From: Acetobacterium paludosum
GTDB lineage: Bacteria; Bacillota; Clostridia; Eubacteriales; Eubacteriaceae
Reading direction: 5' to 3'
DNA length: 64,000 nt
NCBI RefSeq assembly: GCF_008086595.1
Contig: NZ_RXYA01000013.1
Span: forward strand, 1 to 64,000
A model generated the notes under the pieces. It searched no databases, was not told the origin of the DNA, and was given only the letters and a program-made list of their open reading frames with translations. A program made the translations under genes and the position numbers. This document shows, piece after piece, positions 8,860-18,046 of the stretch (positions are counted from its first letter, which is position 1; each line of letters opens with the position of its first letter).

Positions 8860-9028
8860 AAAACTTTGTGCCTGATCACAGGAAACTGTTCTCCGGCATG
8901 AAGCTTGTCATATTTATCCTAACCGAAAAGATTTTTCTGACCGGAAAGGTGCGCATTTGGCAAAGTGTGTAATTTTTGCTCTTACGCTCTCTTTCTGTCT
9001 ATTTTCAGAAAGAGAGCTTTTATTTTTT
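8860..9028 (+). ncRNA. Structured leader RNA with terminator, candidate riboswitch
   Basis: ACTTTGTGCC at 8863-8872 can pair with GGCAAAGT at 8959-8966, closing about 100 bases. Inside are a GAAA-capped ACAG/CTGT hairpin (8878-8889), a small ATGA/TCAT hairpin and a GAAAA/TTTTC hairpin. Conserved-looking GGAAA boxes occur at 8881 and 8943. A strong terminator follows directly (8986-9028). This is the usual layout of a transcription-attenuating riboswitch. I could not match it by eye to a named class; lysine, TPP, SAM and cobalamin cores are not apparent. Confidence 0.55.
8986..9028 (+). terminator. Intrinsic terminator inside the aspA leader
   Basis: GCTCTCTTTCTG at 8986-8997 and CAGAAAGAGAGC at 9006-9017 form a perfect 12-bp stem, followed by TTTTATTTTTT. 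It ends 22 bases before the aspA start, so it must be bypassed or regulated for aspA-hydF to be expressed from the upstream promoter. Confidence 0.85.
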
Positions 9029-9050
9029 GAAATTTTGAAATGAGGAAAAA

Positions 9051-10448
9051 ATGCGAATAGAACATGATTTACTAGGAGAACTTGAAATAGAAGATAATGC
9101 CTATTACGGCATTCACACAGTTCGGGCTTTACAGAATTTTCATATAACTGGTATTCCCATCCACAAAGAACTCGTGGAAGCTTTGGTCACCATTAAAAAA
9201 GCAGCCGCCATCACCAATCGCAATATTAAGTCCCTGGATGAAAACGTGGCGGAAGCCATTATTCTGGCGTGTGATGAAATTCTGGCGGGCGCCTTTAGAG
9301 ATCAGTTTGTGGTGGACTGCATGCAGGGCGGTGCCGGCACCTCTGCTAATATGAATGTCAATGAAGTCATTGCCAATAGAGCCATTGAGCATTTAGGCGG
9401 AAAGAAAGGGGATTACCATCTGATCCATCCACTGGATCATGTGAACATGCATCAATCCACCAATGATGTTTTTCCCACTGCCGTCCGTATTGCTGCCATC
9501 CGCCTTTTAAAACCGGTCACCGAGTCTTTTGCCAATCTTCAAACGGCACTTCAGGAAAAAGAAGAAGCGTTTTCAAGAATCATCAAGGCCGGACGAACCC
9601 AATTACAGGATGCCGTTCCCGTCACTCTTGGTCAGGAATTCGGTGCCTGGGCTCAAGCAATTTCACGAGATCGCTGGCGTCTTTACAAGGCGGAAGAAAG
9701 ACTGCGCCAGGTAAACATCGGCGGAACCGCCATCGGAACCGGACTGAATGCCCCTCGTTCCTATATTTTCACCATGATCGAACGCCTGCGGGACCTGACT
9801 GGCATCAGTCTTGCTCGGACGGATTATATGATGGATCCTACCCAGAACTGCGACGTCTTTGTAGAAGTTTCCGGCCTCTTAAAAACAGCGGCCGTGAACC
9901 TTTCAAAAATAGCCAATGATTTACGGCTTCTGTCTTCCGGACCATACACCGGCATTGGCGAAATTACTTTGCCGCCCGTTCAGGCAGGATCTTCCATCAT
10001 GCCCGGGAAAATCAACCCCGTGATTCCTGAAGCCGTCAATCAGGCTGCTTTTCAAATTATGGCCAATGACATGGCCATCACGCTGGCCGCCATGTCCGGG
10101 CAATTGGAACTCAATGCTTTTTTACCGGTGCTCTCCAAAAATCTGTTTGAAGCACTGGACATTTTAAAAAACATCCTGCCCTTGTTTACCGAACGGTGCA
10201 TTGAAGGGATCGTGGCCAATGCTGATGTCTGCCGGCAAAACTTGGATAACAGTACCGTAATGCTTACGGCTCTGACTAACTATATCGGCTATGACAAAGC
10301 AACCGAAGCCGCATTATTGTTAAAAGAAACCGGAAAATCCATTAAGGAAATTATTATCGAAAACAACTGGATGGATGAAAAATTATTAGATGATCTCTTA
10401 AGACCCGAACGTCTGACATCACCCAGCTCAAATAAGGAAGGAAAATAA
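9051..10448 (+). CDS. aspA: Aspartate ammonia-lyase
   Basis: A 465-residue member of the aspartase/fumarase family, which deaminates aspartate to fumarate and ammonia. The family signature GSSIMPGKINP is present near residue 313, along with GTSANMNVNEVIANRA and HMHQSTNDVFPTA substrate-binding segments. SD GAGG precedes the ATG. hydF follows after five bases, so the two are cotranscribed. Aspartase genes next to hydF are seen in other hydrogenase-bearing Clostridia, which links this copy to H-cluster maturation or its ammonia supply by context. A fumarase-type lyase with a different amino substrate cannot be excluded. Confidence 0.88.
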   Translation: MRIEHDLLGELEIEDNAYYGIHTVRALQNFHITGIPIHKELVEALVTIKKAAAITNRNIKSLDENVAEAIILACDEILAGAFRDQFVVDCMQGGAGTSANMNVNEVIANRAIEHLGGKKGDYHLIHPLDHVNMHQSTNDVFPTAVRIAAIRLLKPVTESFANLQTALQEKEEAFSRIIKAGRTQLQDAVPVTLGQEFGAWAQAISRDRWRLYKAEERLRQVNIGGTAIGTGLNAPRSYIFTMIERLRDLTGISLARTDYMMDPTQNCDVFVEVSGLLKTAAVNLSKIANDLRLLSSGPYTGIGEITLPPVQAGSSIMPGKINPVIPEAVNQAAFQIMANDMAITLAAMSGQLELNAFLPVLSKNLFEALDILKNILPLFTERCIEGIVANADVCRQNLDNSTVMLTALTNYIGYDKATEAALLLKETGKSIKEIIIENNWMDEKLLDDLLRPERLTSPSSNKEGK

Positions 10449-10453
10449 AAATC

Positions 10454-11698
10454 ATGAATAGTATGAACGAAACACCCATGGCCAACAGAATGGCAATTGG
10501 TCTTTTTGGAAAACGAAATGCGGGAAAATCTTCACTCATTAATGCTTTGACGGATCAGCCCGTTGCCGTTATATCCGATGTCGCCGGGACAACAACCGAC
10601 CCAGTTTATAAAACCATGGAGCTGTTACCCATCGGACCAGTTGTTTTTATTGATACCGCCGGTTTAGACGACTCCGGTGAACTGGGACTGCTTCGCATTG
10701 AAAAAACCTATGAGGTCCTGCGAAAATGCAATTTCGCTATTGTCGTCGCCGATATTGAAACCGGGATTACTGACTTTGAAAAAGACTTTATCGATCAACT
10801 CGCGCAACGAAAAATTCCCAGCGTCTTTGTCTTGAACAAGTGTGATAAAGGCGCCCCAACATCTGAAGAAATCGATACCTTACAAAAGTCGATTAAAATT
10901 CCACTCTCATTTACCAGCGTTTACGACGGCACCGGCATCAAAGCCCTGAAAAGAAAAATCATTGATCATGCCAATTATGAAGACGTGGAACCGGCGCTGG
11001 TCGGAGACCTCATTGACTCTGGCGATATGGTTGTACTCGTGACGCCAATTGATAAATCAGCTCCGAAGGGACGTCTCATCCTCCCACAGCAACAAACCAT
11101 CAGGGATATTATCGAAAAAGATGCGGTAGCTATGATCACTAAGGAACATGAACTCAAGCATACCCTGGAAAGCTTAAAGAACCCTCCGGCCCTGGTCATA
11201 ACCGATTCCCAGGCTTTTTTAAAAGTCTCTGCCGATACCCCGTCCGAAATTCCGTTAACCTCTTTTTCGATATTATTTGCACGACAAAAAACCGATCTTG
11301 CCGAAATGGTAAAAGGTATTAAACGGATCGAACAGCTCGTTCCCGGGGATAAGGTACTCATTGTGGAAGGATGTACCCACCATCGCCAGGCGGATGACAT
11401 CGGCAAAGTGAAAATTCCCCGTTGGATCCGGCAGATTGCCGGCGGAGATATTGAATTTCATTGGGCCGCCGGCGCTCATTATCCAAAAGAGATTGACGAA
11501 TACGCCGTCATTGTCCACTGTGGCGGTTGCATGCTCAATCGCCGGGAAATGCAATATCGAACGCGTACGGCCAGACAAAAAGGGGTGTATATTACAAACT
11601 ATGGCATGCTGATTGCCTATGTTCAAGGAATCCTCAGCCGCGCTTTGGAGCCCTTCCCTGCCGCAAAATTGGCATTGGAAGAAAATGATCTGGCTTAA
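10454..11698 (+). CDS. hydF: FeFe-hydrogenase maturation GTPase HydF
   Basis: A 414-residue protein that acts as scaffold for the 2Fe subcluster of FeFe-hydrogenase and hands it to the enzyme. The N-terminal GTPase has the P-loop GKRNAGKS (residues 19-26), the G3 DTAG and G4 NKCD. The C-terminal part has the iron-sulfur ligands CTH near residue 308 and HCGGC near 355, the family's CxH-x(46)-CxxC arrangement. SD AAGGAAA lies just before the start. hydE and hydG are not in this window. Confidence 0.95.
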   Translation: MNSMNETPMANRMAIGLFGKRNAGKSSLINALTDQPVAVISDVAGTTTDPVYKTMELLPIGPVVFIDTAGLDDSGELGLLRIEKTYEVLRKCNFAIVVADIETGITDFEKDFIDQLAQRKIPSVFVLNKCDKGAPTSEEIDTLQKSIKIPLSFTSVYDGTGIKALKRKIIDHANYEDVEPALVGDLIDSGDMVVLVTPIDKSAPKGRLILPQQQTIRDIIEKDAVAMITKEHELKHTLESLKNPPALVITDSQAFLKVSADTPSEIPLTSFSILFARQKTDLAEMVKGIKRIEQLVPGDKVLIVEGCTHHRQADDIGKVKIPRWIRQIAGGDIEFHWAAGAHYPKEIDEYAVIVHCGGCMLNRREMQYRTRTARQKGVYITNYGMLIAYVQGILSRALEPFPAAKLALEENDLA

Positions 11699-11779
11699 GG
11701 CTTATCCCCTTTCTGATGCATCCAAAACGCTAAAATGTTTTTATAAAGAACATTAAGACAAGTGCCTCCAATGAAGTGT

Positions 11780-11809
11780 TTCACTTGACTTGAATATTCA
11801 TCCTATAAT
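11780..11809 (+). promoter_or_regulatory. Probable promoter of the acyl-CoA synthetase gene
   Basis: TATAAT at 11804-11809 with a weak TTCACT -35 at 11780-11785 (18-base spacer). A leader of about 70 bases ends in AGGAGG before the ATG at 11884. Confidence 0.45.
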
Positions 11810-11883
11810 AGAATAGAGAAATAATTGCGTTGATTCATATCGACCATAATTTTAAAAGAAACTTTTAGGAGGAACAAATAAAA

Positions 11884-13518
11884 ATGCCGATAACGGAAAT
11901 ATTGTCTCAGAATGCCAAAAATTTCGGTCAGGACATCAGCCTGGTTGAAATTAATCCGGAGACATTAGAAAAACATCAGATCACCTGGAGTGAATTCGAA
12001 TTGGTTGAAGCGACTTCAGGAATAAAATTTCGGAGAGAGCTTTCCTGGGGCGATTTTGACAACCAGGCGAATCAATTTGCCAATCTTCTGCTGGACAGAG
12101 GTATCAAAAAAGGGGATAAAGTCGCTATCCTATTAATGAATTGCCTGGAGTGGCTGCCGATTTATTTTGGAATATTAAAAACCGGTGCCATTGTTGTTCC
12201 CCTAAACTATCGATATACTGCCGACGAGATAAAATACTGCCTGGAATTATCCGAAACTGATTTCTTAATTTTCGGCCCGGAATTCATTGACCGCATGGAA
12301 GCGATAAAGAATAACATTCCTCGTGTGGAAGCCCTATTCTTTGTTGGCAATGACTGTCCGCCCTTTGCTGAAAGCTACGATCTTCTCTCGGCAACATATT
12401 CCGCTGAAGCACCGGAAATCAAACTAACAGATGAAGATGATGCCGCCCTGTATTTTTCTTCAGGCACCACCGGTTTTCCGAAAGCAATTTTGCATACCCA
12501 CAGCAGCCTGATGTCGGCATGCTATACCGAAAACAATCATCATGCTCAAACAAGGGAAGACACTTTTTTGTGCATTCCGCCCTTATATCATACCGGTGCA
12601 AAAATGCATTGGTTTGGAAGTTTTTTAGTCGGCGGAAAAGCCGTTTTACTTCGTGCCGTTAAACCAAAATGGATTTTGAGAGCTGTTTCAGAAGAAAAAA
12701 TTACCATCGTCTGGCTTTTGGTGCCCTGGGCTCAGGATATTCTGGATGCCATTGAAAGAGAAGAAATAAAACTGGAAGATTATGATCTTGACCAGTGGCG
12801 ACTGATGCACATCGGTGCTCAGCCGGTTCCGCCAAGTCTTATTCATCGTTGGAAAAGATACTTTCCAAACCATCTTTATGACACCAACTACGGCCTGAGT
12901 GAATCCATCGGACCCGGCTGTGTCCACCTGGGCACAGAAAACATACACAAAGTTGGGGCGATTGGAAAGCCCGGTTACAAATGGGATTTGATGATTGCCG
13001 ATGAATCCGGATCCCCGGTTCCCCAAGGACAAGTTGGTGAACTGGTCGTCAAAGGGCCGGGCTTAATGAAATGCTACTACAACGATCCAGAAGCCACCGC
13101 GGCTGTTCTCAAAGACGGTTGGCTGTTTACCGGTGATATGGCCCGGATGGACAACGACGGCTTTGTTTATCTGGTCGACCGAAAGAAGGATGTCATCATC
13201 AGCGGCGGTGAAAATATATATCCGGTCCAGATTGAAGATTTTCTTCATGGGCATGAAGCGATCAAAGATGTTGCCGTGATTGGTTTACCAGATCATCGAC
13301 TGGGTGAAATTACAGCAGCTATCATCGAGTTAAAGCCGGATTGTCAATGTGCAAAAGAGGACATCGCAGACTTCTGTACTACGCTTCCACGCTATAAACG
13401 TCCACGCCAGATCATATTTGATATCGTACCGAGAAACCCGACCGGAAAAATTGAAAAGCCAAAACTTCGGGAAAAATATTGTGGCGGCAGCGTCGTTGAA
13501 GCTCAAACCGAAAACTAA
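11884..13518 (+). CDS. AMP-dependent acyl-CoA synthetase
   Basis: A 544-residue class I adenylate-forming enzyme that activates a carboxylic acid with ATP and joins it to CoA. The phosphate-binding motif YFSSGTTGFPKA is near residue 190. The A5 motif YGLSE, the A7 motif WLFTGD near 413, the hinge DRKKDVIISGG and the C-terminal lysine region NPTGKIEKPKLR are all present. The length fits medium/long-chain or aromatic acid-CoA ligases. The substrate is not readable. A caffeate/phenylpropanoid ligase role in an acetogen is possible, but the caffeate reduction genes are not adjacent. It is monocistronic, with a terminator after it. Confidence 0.88.
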   Translation: MPITEILSQNAKNFGQDISLVEINPETLEKHQITWSEFELVEATSGIKFRRELSWGDFDNQANQFANLLLDRGIKKGDKVAILLMNCLEWLPIYFGILKTGAIVVPLNYRYTADEIKYCLELSETDFLIFGPEFIDRMEAIKNNIPRVEALFFVGNDCPPFAESYDLLSATYSAEAPEIKLTDEDDAALYFSSGTTGFPKAILHTHSSLMSACYTENNHHAQTREDTFLCIPPLYHTGAKMHWFGSFLVGGKAVLLRAVKPKWILRAVSEEKITIVWLLVPWAQDILDAIEREEIKLEDYDLDQWRLMHIGAQPVPPSLIHRWKRYFPNHLYDTNYGLSESIGPGCVHLGTENIHKVGAIGKPGYKWDLMIADESGSPVPQGQVGELVVKGPGLMKCYYNDPEATAAVLKDGWLFTGDMARMDNDGFVYLVDRKKDVIISGGENIYPVQIEDFLHGHEAIKDVAVIGLPDHRLGEITAAIIELKPDCQCAKEDIADFCTTLPRYKRPRQIIFDIVPRNPTGKIEKPKLREKYCGGSVVEAQTEN

Positions 13519-13535
13519 ATAATTTATTAAAACAT

Positions 13536-13577
13536 AAAGGACTGCTGACGAATTAATTGATTCGTCAGCAGCCTTTT
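13536..13577. terminator. Bidirectional terminator
   Basis: AAAGG-CTGCTGACGAAT pairs with ATTCGTCAGCAG-CCTTTT around a short loop. It separates the acyl-CoA synthetase from the convergent glutamine amidotransferase. Confidence 0.85.
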
Positions 13578-13604
13578 AATATTCTCAAACTATTCTTTTC
13601 ACCC

Positions 13605-14255
13605 TTATCCTGCCAGTTCGATAAATCTTCTTATCAAAGTTCCGCCATATGAATTTTGACAAGTCGCTTCACAAAGAAAATTATCGGTACATTCGGGATG
13701 AAACTGCACGCCCCATATTTTTTCACCATACAAAACTGCATGATATGGTTCGAAATTATTTTTTGCAAGAACGATTGCATTTTTAGGCAACTGTATAACA
13801 GTCTGTAAATGGGAAGCATAGGCTAAAAATTTTGCAGGCAATACCCCCAGTAATGGATCCTTTTTTCCTTCTGCAGTCAGTTCAATTTCGATTTCTCCCT
13901 TTTCCTCACCTAATTTATGATAACCCACAGAGCCGCCAAAGGTTTGAGCCAAAAGCTGATGCCCATAGCAGATACCCAGAATTGGAATACGCTTTTGTGC
14001 AATTGTTTTAATCCATTGTGAAGTGGCAACGCTCCAGGGATCACAGTCTGTAACCATAAATGGCGAACCGGTAATAATGATGGACGAAACATCGTCCATC
14101 ATTATTACCGGTTTTATATTCTCATATACCGATACCACTTTTACATCTTTATCAGGAATTCCCGCGCATCTTGCGATGCGAATGTCGCAATCGCCACATT
14201 TTTTAATAATTAATTTATCGGAAACTCCGGTTTTTATAATCAATAACTTACCCAT
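13605..14255 (-). CDS. GMP-synthase-like glutamine amidotransferase, copy A
   Basis: A stand-alone class I glutamine amidotransferase of 216 residues. The nucleophile elbow GICYGHQLLA (Cys near residue 99) and the FHPE catalytic dyad in WGVQFHPEC complete the Cys-His-Glu triad. There is no synthetase domain, so the acceptor is unknown. I start it at the ATG at 14255. A GTG four codons earlier lies within the GGGAGG ribosome site. A near-identical paralogue is at 16281-16928. The codons for KPVIMMDDVSSIIITGS form a perfect 22-bp palindrome (14066-14113) that is absent from the paralogue. Confidence 0.85.
   Translation of the reverse strand: MGKLLIIKTGVSDKLIIKKCGDCDIRIARCAGIPDKDVKVVSVYENIKPVIMMDDVSSIIITGSPFMVTDCDPWSVATSQWIKTIAQKRIPILGICYGHQLLAQTFGGSVGYHKLGEEKGEIEIELTAEGKKDPLLGVLPAKFLAYASHLQTVIQLPKNAIVLAKNNFEPYHAVLYGEKIWGVQFHPECTDNFLCEATCQNSYGGTLIRRFIELAG
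14066..14113. repeat. Perfect 22-bp inverted repeat inside a coding region
   Basis: The left arm (14066-14087, starting AACCGGTAATAATG) and the right arm (14092-14113, ending CATTATTACCGGTT) are exact reverse complements around the loop AACA. It lies within the glutamine amidotransferase gene. The paralogous gene lacks the symmetry. Confidence 0.95.
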
Positions 14256-14707
14256 CAAACCTCCCACTATGAATCATTCTTAATTATGCTATTCAAATAG
14301 GATTTCATAGATGGCCTATATGATAGTTGTATTCTATTGTCTTTTGTTGAAAATGTCAATAACCTATCGGGATGTCAAATACAAGCTTACCTAAGTGAAC
14401 ACTCTCCACCAATTCAGAATCACACCCTAACTATGATAGTTTATCTGTCACCTTTAAGAGCTTACCGGTAACCGCGAGTTCGTATATCTTCTTAATTTGT
14501 TGAGTTTTGATTTTCAAACCGCTAACATTTTATTAAGCTAGTTTACTTGTTTCACTAAAGACAATATGATATCCTAAAAGCGTACAATTTTTATTGAACA
14601 AATTTATGTTATTAACACTATTTTGATAACTTTTTTCGAGTCAAACTTATGTAAGTTAAACTTATATGATTTTAACTTGTCACACAAATAATTTAATTGA
14701 GGTTTCC
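14256..14707. other. Intergenic region between divergent genes
   Basis: An AT-rich 450-base divergent spacer that should carry promoters for the amidotransferase (minus) and the diguanylate cyclase (plus). I see a small palindrome TTACCGGTAA near 14463 and repeated AAACTTAT near 14643-14666. No gene or RNA is recognisable. Confidence 0.4.
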
Positions 14708-16162
14708 ATGAATATCTTATTAAGCCGTTTTTTAATATTTACAGCTATAATCCTGATTATCCTAAGTGTTGTCGGAATTAAACATAAAACAGTTTCCGGA
14801 GCAAGAGCTTTTGCCATTCTTTTGATCGCCATGGCCCTTCATTCGATGGGATATGGCGTTGAACTTATAAGCACAACTGAAGAGAGCCTGTATTTTTGGG
14901 TCTGTATTGAATATATTGGTGCTGCCTTTTATCCCATCCTTATTTTATGGTTTGCCAGAGAATATGCGGAAGAGAAGAAATTTGCCAACCGATTCGTTTT
15001 AGCTTTTATCTTGGGATTGAATCTATTAACACTGATTTTTGTTTGTACAAATCAGCTGCACGGATGGTATTATTCATCTCTTGGCATTAATTTCAGTCTT
15101 GGCTTTCCTTTATTGGTTACTGGAAGGGGAATTTGGTACCTGGTCCAATTAGGCTCTTTTTATTTCGCTATTGGATATGCATTAACTGTTTTTTTTAAGT
15201 GTTTTCTTAACGCACCAATTTTTTCCCGCAAACGGATTGCCCTAATGTTTACCGGAATGCTGATCCCTGCTATTACCAGCATCCTTTATTTAATGGGATT
15301 AGGTCCAGCCTATATTGAGCTCCCCCCTTTCACTTATTTATTTTTAAGCATTTTTGTAGCCAGTGGATTATACCAATATGACATTCTGTTTCTAAGTGAA
15401 ATTACCCATGAAATGGTTTTTAATACCATTGAAGAAGCCGTCATTGTCATCGACCATGACGGTTTTATTTTAAATCTTAATCAGGCCACGGATCAATTAT
15501 TTAATACACTCGGAGTATTAAATATAGGAAATAATGTTAATATGTATCCCGTTTTATCTGAGCTTCTCGTTGGCAACATGGCTCAACTTATAACGATGAA
15601 ACAGCAACATTACCAGGTTCGGATGATACCAATTGCAAAACACCATGGGCTTATTGTGGTATTCACTGATGTAACCGAAATTACAAATGCAAAGAAGCAA
15701 TTGGAAGTCTTGGCAACGACGGATCAATTAACTGGCCTTTATAATCGTCGTTATTTTATCGATTATTTTGATAAATTAACAAATGATGGCGTCATGATAT
15801 TTCTGGATATTGACGAATTTAAAAAAGTTAATGATCAATACGGACATTCTTCCGGAGATCAGGTTCTAATCGAACTTTCAGTTTGTTTACAAGAGTATTT
15901 CCCGGATGGCATTATTTGCCGTTTGGGTGGTGAAGAATTTTCCGTCCTGATTGAAAATGAAACGACAAAAACAATTTACTCTCGGTCTGAGCAATTTCTG
16001 CATGCCTTTGATCATCGAAAAACAAACTTCCCATGTACTGTATCAATTGGTTTGTGTCCCTATGAACAAGGAAATTACAATAACACGATAGACATGCTAG
16101 ATAAACTTTTGTACCAGGCAAAAAATACCGGTAAAAATCGTGTTGTAGCTAGCGATAATTAA
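14708..16162 (+). CDS. Membrane diguanylate cyclase with 7TM histidine-kinase-type sensor
   Basis: A 484-residue protein. Seven hydrophobic segments fill about 225 residues and resemble the N-terminal 7TM region found in some histidine kinases. A degenerate PAS-like region follows (EEAVIVIDHDGFILNLNQ), then a GGDEF domain with TTDQLTGLYNRRYF and the active-site form GGEEF. The RxxD inhibitory site is not evident. It should make c-di-GMP in response to a membrane or extracellular cue. I start it at the ATG at 14708 because GAGGT lies five bases before it; the frame is open 14 codons further up. It is flanked on both sides by the duplicated amidotransferase genes. Confidence 0.88.
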   Translation: MNILLSRFLIFTAIILIILSVVGIKHKTVSGARAFAILLIAMALHSMGYGVELISTTEESLYFWVCIEYIGAAFYPILILWFAREYAEEKKFANRFVLAFILGLNLLTLIFVCTNQLHGWYYSSLGINFSLGFPLLVTGRGIWYLVQLGSFYFAIGYALTVFFKCFLNAPIFSRKRIALMFTGMLIPAITSILYLMGLGPAYIELPPFTYLFLSIFVASGLYQYDILFLSEITHEMVFNTIEEAVIVIDHDGFILNLNQATDQLFNTLGVLNIGNNVNMYPVLSELLVGNMAQLITMKQQHYQVRMIPIAKHHGLIVVFTDVTEITNAKKQLEVLATTDQLTGLYNRRYFIDYFDKLTNDGVMIFLDIDEFKKVNDQYGHSSGDQVLIELSVCLQEYFPDGIICRLGGEEFSVLIENETTKTIYSRSEQFLHAFDHRKTNFPCTVSIGLCPYEQGNYNNTIDMLDKLLYQAKNTGKNRVVASDN

Positions 16163-16175
16163 ACAAAAAATAACC

Positions 16176-16232
16176 AAGCTCTCTTTATAAAACAGTTTGT
16201 TTGATCTGACTGTCCATTCTAAAGAGAGCTTT
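16176..16232. terminator. Bidirectional terminator
   Basis: AAGCTCTCTTTA at 16176-16187 pairs with TAAAGAGAGCTT at 16221-16232. It lies between the convergent diguanylate cyclase and amidotransferase copy B. Confidence 0.7.
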
Positions 16233-16280
16233 ACTAATATGAACAATTAATAACACTTCTGCACGATGCCTTTCTCATTC

Positions 16281-16928
16281 TTATCCTGCTAGTTCAACAA
16301 AACGTCTTAACAAAGTTGCACCATGGGTGTTTTTGAGTGTGGAGTTGCAGAGAAAATGATCCGTGCATTCAGGATGAAACTGCAATCCCCAAACCTTTTC
16401 GCCAAAAGAAACTGCATGAAATGATTCGAAATTATTTTTTGCAAGAACACGCGCATTTTTAGGCAGCTTCGTAACAGTCTGAGTATGAGAAGCGTAGGCT
16501 GAAAAATGTGAAGGCAACACACCGAGTAAAGGATCTTTTTTGCCTTCATTTGTCAATTGAATTTCGACTTCACCCTTTTCTTCACCCAGCTCATGATAAT
16601 CCACAGATCCTCCTAAGGTCTGCGCCAACAGCTGATGCCCAAAGCAGATCCCTAAAATTGGTATATTTTTCTGTGTAATCTCTTTAAGCCATTGCGATGT
16701 TGCAACACTCCAAGGTTCAAAATCAGTTACCATGGCCGGTGAACCGGTAATAATAATGGATGATATCTCGTTCATCAGAACTGGTTTCATATTCTCATAT
16801 ACCGATACGACCTTTACATCTTTATAGGGAACGCCCGCGCATCTCGCGATGCGAAAATCACAATCGCCACATTCTTTAATAACCGATTTATTCGAAACAC
16901 CTGTTTTAATAATAAGCAGCTTCCCCAT
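16281..16928 (-). CDS. GMP-synthase-like glutamine amidotransferase, copy B
   Basis: A paralogue of the gene at 13605-14255, about three quarters identical by eye. It has GICFGHQLLA, WGLQFHPEC and the same C-terminal RRF-ELAG. Relative to copy A it lacks one residue where A has MMDDV and B has MNEI. The start at 16928 is chosen because an ATG five codons upstream sits inside the GGGGGGA ribosome site. Class I amidotransferases of this kind release ammonia from glutamine or gamma-glutamyl compounds. The context gives no partner synthetase. Confidence 0.85.
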   Translation of the reverse strand: MGKLLIIKTGVSNKSVIKECGDCDFRIARCAGVPYKDVKVVSVYENMKPVLMNEISSIIITGSPAMVTDFEPWSVATSQWLKEITQKNIPILGICFGHQLLAQTLGGSVDYHELGEEKGEVEIQLTNEGKKDPLLGVLPSHFSAYASHTQTVTKLPKNARVLAKNNFESFHAVSFGEKVWGLQFHPECTDHFLCNSTLKNTHGATLLRRFVELAG

Positions 16929-17151
16929 AACAATTCCCCCCATTTATATTTCAATATTTATTTCATATTAAACATGTATGTTTTATTTAATGACACAATT
17001 TTACCGTCTATTTATAAAAATGTCAATCCCTTAAATGGATTTATTTTTGATATAAAAAGAGGACATAATCCCATATTTTAAATTAGCATGCGATATATCC
17101 CTATATTGTTATATTTCAATGTACTTAAAATCACTTCATTACCTCTTACTG

Positions 17152-18009
17152 TTAATGGATTGATCGCTTCTTTTGTTTTCCGCCCATTACATCAAAAACA
17201 TCACTGATTGTGAGAAATGCATGTTCATCTTTCTCAGCAACGATCGATTTTAGTTTGGAAATTTCCAAACGTGTAATGACCGAATAAATAACGGTTTTAG
17301 ACTCTTTTGAAAATCCGCCTTTACCCTCAAGAAAGGTTACCCCTCTACCTAATCGCGCCAAAATTGCCTCGGCAATCTCATCTGGATTATCAGAGACAAT
17401 AATTGCTGCTTTCTCCTCATCCAGGCCCTCAATCGTGACATCGATCACTTTGAACGCAATATAATATGCCAACAGTGAATACATTGCCCGATCCCAACCA
17501 AAAACAAGTGCCGCACTGCATAGTATAAAGATATTGAAAAACATAACAATTTCGCCCACCGAAAAGGAACTTCTTCTGGTAAAAACAATCGCCACCATTT
17601 CAGTTCCATCCAGCGAACCGCTGTTACGGATGATTAAACCGACACCGATCCCCAGGATAATCCCCCCGAAGACTGCTGCAAGGAGTACATCATCCGTGAG
17701 TCCGGGTATGGGTTTGAAAATTGACAACCAGAATGATAAAGACAAAATAGCCAGCGTGGACGAAATGACAAATGTTTTTCCAATTTGTTTATATCCCATA
17801 ATAAGAAAGGGAATATTCAAAACAACAATGTATACACTCAGTGGAACTCCAGTCAGATAACTCAGTATGATTGAAATACCGGTGATACCACCATCGATAA
17901 CATTATTGGGAACAAGGAAAATTTCCAACGCAAACGCTGCAATAATCGAACCGGCTAAGATAAAGAAATATCTTAATATTTCTCTTTTCACACGATTTTT
18001 TTTAGTCAT
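17152..18009 (-). CDS. YitT family membrane protein
   Basis: A 285-residue YitT/DUF161 protein. About six membrane segments carry the family's PNNVIDGGITGIS and RNSGSLDGTEMVAI motifs. A cytoplasmic DUF2179 domain follows (residues about 205-275, including GRGVTFLEGKGGFS). The function of the family is not established; a transport role is usually assumed. SD GGGAGG lies just upstream. It starts 37 bases after the Ca2+/H+ antiporter gene on the same strand, so the two probably share a transcript. Confidence 0.9.
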   Translation of the reverse strand: MTKKNRVKREILRYFFILAGSIIAAFALEIFLVPNNVIDGGITGISIILSYLTGVPLSVYIVVLNIPFLIMGYKQIGKTFVISSTLAILSLSFWLSIFKPIPGLTDDVLLAAVFGGIILGIGVGLIIRNSGSLDGTEMVAIVFTRRSSFSVGEIVMFFNIFILCSAALVFGWDRAMYSLLAYYIAFKVIDVTIEGLDEEKAAIIVSDNPDEIAEAILARLGRGVTFLEGKGGFSKESKTVIYSVITRLEISKLKSIVAEKDEHAFLTISDVFDVMGGKQKKRSIH

Positions 18010-18046
18010 TCATTATCCTCCCATTTTATTTGATTCTACTTCTTTA

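Noticed and set aside
10975-11626. Long antisense frames across hydF
   Set aside because: They lie opposite a clearly coding, motif-rich gene, have no ribosome sites and resemble no family.
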